The notes below the pieces were generated by a model. That model ran no database searches. It was not told where the DNA came from and saw only the letters and a program-made list of their open reading frames with translations. From Mycolicibacterium flavescens (GTDB taxonomy: Bacteria; Actinomycetota; Actinomycetes; Mycobacteriales; Mycobacteriaceae), in contig LR134353.1 of the NCBI GenBank assembly GCA_900637135.1, positions 4,340,001 through 4,404,000 on the forward strand: a stretch of DNA of 64,000 nt, given 5' to 3'. A program made the translations under genes and the position numbers. Positions 61,300 to 64,000 of the stretch are shown piece by piece (position 1 is the stretch's first letter; each line of letters opens with the position of its first letter).

Positions 61300-62037
61300 G
61301 TGGGCACATTCGGTCGGGCGGTCGCCAAGCCGGTGGCCATCTCCGCGGCCGCAGCGCTGCTCGTGCAGTGCACCTCCCCGCCGCCGCCTGCCGCACCTAC
61401 TCCACCGCCCAGCACGACCACCACGACGCAGACCACCACCGCCGCGGCGCCTCCCCCGCCGACGACCACGCCGTCGCCACCTCCGAAGGTTCTGCCGGTC
61501 ACCGCGGCCGACCTCGGTGAAAGTTGGCGCCCCGGTTGCCCTCTCGGCCCGGAGCAACTGCGGCGCATCGAAATCGACCATCTCGGAATGGACCTGCAGA
61601 CGCATCGCGGAGAGTTGGTCGTGCACGAAGACCTCGTACCCGAGGTCATCGAGATCTTCGAAGAGCTCCGTGAAGCGCGCTATCCGATCGAAAAGATGCG
61701 CACGCCCGACCATTACCCGGGCGCCGAAGACGAGCTGTCCATGCGCGACAACAACACCTCAGCATTCAACTGCCGCAACATCCCCGGGTCCGGCAACTGG
61801 TCCCACCACGCCTACGGCCGGGCCATCGACATCAATCCCCTCATCAACCCCTACATCGACAACGCTGGTGACCTCCAGCCCGCCAACGCCGCACCGTATC
61901 TCGATCGCACCCGCATCGACCCGGGCCTACTGCACGCCGGCGATCCTGCGGTGCAGATCTTCACCGACCGCGGCTGGACGTGGGGCGGCGATTGGCAGAA
62001 CCCGAAGGACTACCAGCACTTCGAAAAGCCCGAATAA
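61300..62037 (+). CDS. M15-family peptidase, probable lipoprotein
   Basis: A 245-residue exported peptidase. The N-terminus (AISAAAALLVQC) ends in a lipobox-like Cys at residue ~23, so it is probably a lipoprotein. A Pro/Thr-rich linker follows (TPPPSTTTTTQTTTAAAPPP). The catalytic domain has SHHAYGRAIDINPLINPYID (H-x6-D zinc site, about 170) and the late YQHFEKPE (H, about 240). It would cut D-alanyl peptides in the cell wall (D,D-carboxypeptidase or L,D-endopeptidase type). It is the second LAS/M15-like exported protein in the window, after 52752-53366. Confidence 0.85.
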   Translation: MGTFGRAVAKPVAISAAAALLVQCTSPPPPAAPTPPPSTTTTTQTTTAAAPPPPTTTPSPPPKVLPVTAADLGESWRPGCPLGPEQLRRIEIDHLGMDLQTHRGELVVHEDLVPEVIEIFEELREARYPIEKMRTPDHYPGAEDELSMRDNNTSAFNCRNIPGSGNWSHHAYGRAIDINPLINPYIDNAGDLQPANAAPYLDRTRIDPGLLHAGDPAVQIFTDRGWTWGGDWQNPKDYQHFEKPE

Positions 62038-62156
62038 GTTCCCCCCGAAAAGAATTCAAGTTCCTCATTCGCAATACATCCCGTACCGGATAGTTACCCG
62101 GCTCCGGCCGATGTTGCGTAGCGTCTTGCGCTATTGCCCACGCCGATGGAGAACGT

Positions 62157-62306
62157 ATGCCGTTTCCCTGGGAACTGAATTCCGAACGTCCCTACCGTCA
62201 CGAGATCTATCCCGACCCACGAAGCTCACCGCCTGACGATCCAGAGCACCTCATCGAAGACGCCGACTCTGCGCAAAGGATTTTCGGGAACAGGCGGCAG
62301 CAGTAA
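62157..62306 (+). CDS. Small hypothetical protein
   Basis: A 49-residue frame beginning MPFPWELNSERPYRHEIYPD and continuing with an acidic stretch to FGNRRQQ. GGAG lies five bases before the ATG, and the composition is even and protein-like with a Pro-rich, charged sequence. I know no homologue. The rest of 62038-62421 is empty apart from the arr promoter region. Function is unknown and expression should be considered unproven. Confidence 0.4.
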   Translation: MPFPWELNSERPYRHEIYPDPRSSPPDDPEHLIEDADSAQRIFGNRRQQ

Positions 62307-62421
62307 CGACACTGCGAATGTCTTCCCACTCTCACTTTACGACAGGGGGTGGGGCTTGCGGCAAGGCCCCTGACGTGCTGCACAATCGTCCGGCCATCGC
62401 CGCAACGGATGAAGGAGCAGT

Positions 62422-62850
62422 GTGTCGAAACCGCCAAAGCCATTCGAAGTCCACGAGTCTGGCGCCTACCTCCACGGGACCAAGGCGGACCTCGCCGTGG
62501 GCGACCTCCTGGTGCCGGGACGTCCGTCGAATTTCGAAGAAGAGCGCATCTCCAACCACGTCTACATAACGCAGACGTTGGACGCCGCCACCTGGGGAGC
62601 CGAAATGGCGGCCGGTGAGGGACGCGGTCGCATCTACATCGTCGAACCCCTTGGCGCTGTCGAGGACGACCCGAACGTCACGGACAAGAAGCTGCCCGGC
62701 AATCCGACGCGCTCCTACCGGACCCGCGAGCCGGTGAGAATCGTCGGCGAGATCACCGACTGGGTCGGGCATCCACCCGAGCAACTTCAAGCGATGCTCG
62801 ACGGCTTGGAGGACCTCCGGCGCCGGGGCCTGGCCGTCATCTACGACTGA
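62422..62850 (+). CDS. arr: NAD-dependent rifampicin ADP-ribosyltransferase
   Basis: A 142-residue Arr enzyme, which inactivates rifampicin by adding ADP-ribose to its C23 hydroxyl using NAD. The conserved residues lie in ESGAYLHGTKADLAVGDLL (His, about 19), NHVYITQTLDAATWGAEMA (Tyr, about 49) and EPLGAVEDDPNVTDKKLPGN (Asp, about 84). Length and sequence match the chromosomal arr of rapidly growing mycobacteria, which makes them naturally less sensitive to rifampicin. The GTG start has GGAG upstream. It is a single-gene unit, and nothing mobile is attached, so it is probably native. Confidence 0.95.
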   Translation: MSKPPKPFEVHESGAYLHGTKADLAVGDLLVPGRPSNFEEERISNHVYITQTLDAATWGAEMAAGEGRGRIYIVEPLGAVEDDPNVTDKKLPGNPTRSYRTREPVRIVGEITDWVGHPPEQLQAMLDGLEDLRRRGLAVIYD

Positions 62851-62859
62851 GCCAAAGAG

Positions 62860-63033
62860 CTATTTCTTGAAGGCGTCCTTGATCTTCTCGCCGGCATCCT
62901 TGAAGTTGGATTTCGCTTGATCGCTGCGGCCCTCGTCGCGGGTACGCGCGTCGCCGGTCATGTTGCCGACCGCTTCCTTCGCCTTACCGGCGAGGTTGTC
63001 CACCTTGTTCCGTGCTTTGTCCGCTGCGCTCAC
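62860..63033 (-). CDS. CsbD-family stress protein
   Basis: A 57-residue hydrophilic protein beginning MSAADKARNKVDNLAGKAKE and continuing with AVGNMTGDARTRDEG, a typical CsbD pattern of a Lys-rich helical unit. CsbD proteins are induced in general stress response; their action is unknown. GTG start with AGGAGG seven bases upstream. It is too short for the usual gene-finder cut-off but has a perfect start, stop and family match. It converges on arr. Confidence 0.85.
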   Translation of the reverse strand: MSAADKARNKVDNLAGKAKEAVGNMTGDARTRDEGRSDQAKSNFKDAGEKIKDAFKK

Positions 63034-63090
63034 GCTTCCTCCTCGAAGTCAACTGCCGCTCGGTTACCTCAGCAGCCGCAAATGGAAACC

Positions 63091-63945
63091 TCACATGCGC
63101 GAGTAGCGGGCCAGCGCGAAGCTGTAGAGCCCGTAGGCCGCGAAACCGGTTGCCGCAGCGATCAAGATCGCCTCACCGTAGTGTGCGCGTCCGAGTGCCT
63201 TGACCGCACCGTCGAGGCCAGTCGATTTGGCCGGATCGCTCACGTAGGTCGCCACCACGACCGACAGGCCGGCCGCGAACAGCACCAGACCCTCGGCGAC
63301 ATGGCCGCAGATGCCCAGCACCGTGACCAGCCGACCACCCGGGACGGTGAGGTCTTTGAGGAACTTGCGCGTCGCGCCCTTGTGGACGAAGTAGGCGCCG
63401 ATCACGGCGATCGCGAGCCCCGCGAGCACCAGAACCGCCTTGCCGCCGTCGGACTGCATCAACCTCGCGCTCAACCCGGCGGTCTGCTCACTGCCCTTCG
63501 TCCTTGCGCCCAATGCGAACTGGACCGCGGTGAAGGCAACCGCGCAGTACACCAGCGCCAGACCAAAGGCCCTGAGCCGGTTCATCAGTGGCGAATCGCG
63601 TTTGTGCGCCTCGGTACTTTCACCGGGATGCAGCCCCAACACCGTTTCGGCGAACCGCCACATCGCCAGCGCGATCAGCCCGGCGGCGACGATCCACAGC
63701 GAGAAGGTTCCGCCGCCCTCGGTGGCCAGCGTCCTCAGGGCACCGGACTGGTCGGCTTCACCGCCGAGACCCAGCGCGATCCGCAGAATCGTGTAGGCCA
63801 CCAGCAGGTGCAGTGTTCCGCTGACCGGATATCCCGCACGGGCGCAGAACTGGACCACGCGGCTTCCGGTGGCATCGTTGACCGCGCCCTTGAAGCTCAC
63901 GTTGTCACCGGACCACCTGACATCCGGCTCTATTACCCCAGCCAT
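63091..63945 (-). CDS. DUF1206 membrane protein
   Basis: A 284-residue membrane protein with six hydrophobic segments arranged as three DUF1206 repeats of two helices. Examples are SGTLHLLVAYTILRIALGLG, LWIVAAGLIALAMWRFAE, ALVYCAVAFTAVQFALG, AVLVLAGLAIAVIGAYFV and VAEGLVLFAAGLSVVV. Each pair includes an Arg/Tyr-Gly element (ARAGYPVSG). The family is common in actinobacteria and cyanobacteria and has no proven function. A putative start region lies just before the window's right edge. Confidence 0.85.
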   Translation of the reverse strand: MAGVIEPDVRWSGDNVSFKGAVNDATGSRVVQFCARAGYPVSGTLHLLVAYTILRIALGLGGEADQSGALRTLATEGGGTFSLWIVAAGLIALAMWRFAETVLGLHPGESTEAHKRDSPLMNRLRAFGLALVYCAVAFTAVQFALGARTKGSEQTAGLSARLMQSDGGKAVLVLAGLAIAVIGAYFVHKGATRKFLKDLTVPGGRLVTVLGICGHVAEGLVLFAAGLSVVVATYVSDPAKSTGLDGAVKALGRAHYGEAILIAAATGFAAYGLYSFALARYSRM

Positions 63946-64000
63946 TTTCCGGCGAAACGGCCGATGACCGCCCCCGGCGATGCCCCGCCGGGGTAACCTC

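Overview
The window is high-GC actinobacterial DNA and almost certainly comes from a rapidly growing mycobacterium (Mycolicibacterium type). The evidence is the gene content: FadD-like and DesA3-like lipid enzymes, a LipO-like esterase, a LipJ-like cyclase-hydrolase, DUF732 and DUF5994 proteins, EspC-type ESX substrates, an F420-type LLM oxidoreductase and a rifampicin ADP-ribosyltransferase (arr). Many genes also start directly after a TANNNT box, the leaderless arrangement common in mycobacteria.

Layout. 1-6.5 kb: the end of a dicarboxylate transporter translationally coupled to a D-malate/tartrate-type dehydrogenase; an EspC-like/large-effector type VII secretion pair; and an SRPBCC protein overlapping a formylglycine sulfatase. 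6.9-15.6 kb: acyl-activating enzyme, a decayed GAF/ANTAR-type gene, glycosyltransferase, DesA3-like desaturase, transglutaminase/DUF5994 pair, cold-shock protein, a repeat-rich spacer, a flavin-barrel protein and a complete formylglycine-generating enzyme that could activate the sulfatase. 15.8-30.3 kb: amine oxidase, Pif1-like helicase with a BRCT end, DUF2293 protein, LLM oxidoreductase, small membrane proteins, methyltransferase, DUF4407 protein, LipO-like esterase, release factor 3 and a serine hydrolase. 30.4-36.2 kb: a Doc-type toxin-antitoxin pair with its operator, a DsbA-like protein, a second type VII cassette (adaptor, WXG effector with glycine-rich C-terminus, membrane protein), a TetR regulator divergent from a membrane protein, and an EcsC protein.

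36.4-50.0 kb is an accessory defence island, all on the minus strand, with base composition visibly lower in GC than its flanks. Its upstream half is cysteine desulfurase, DUF4007 protein, large ATPase and PAPS-reductase-like protein, which is the SspABCD set for single-stranded DNA phosphorothioation. Its downstream half is an SF2 helicase, a GHKL/MORC-like ATPase, a small HTH protein sharing the ATPase's C-terminal domain, a single-HKD phospholipase-D protein, a YbjN-like protein and a phosphorothioation-associated methyltransferase. I see no SspE in it. This downstream module is the best candidate for a poorly described system: either SspFGH extended with extra parts or a new restriction partner.

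50.5-64 kb returns to chromosomal background: TetR regulator divergent from a phytoene-desaturase-like oxidoreductase across a palindromic operator, several exported cell-wall enzymes (LAS/M15-type peptidases, Tat-exported amidase), cyclase-hydrolase, a putative di-iron oxygenase/ferredoxin/ferredoxin-reductase operon, arr, CsbD and DUF1206. No tRNA, rRNA, CRISPR array, integrase or insertion sequence was recognised.
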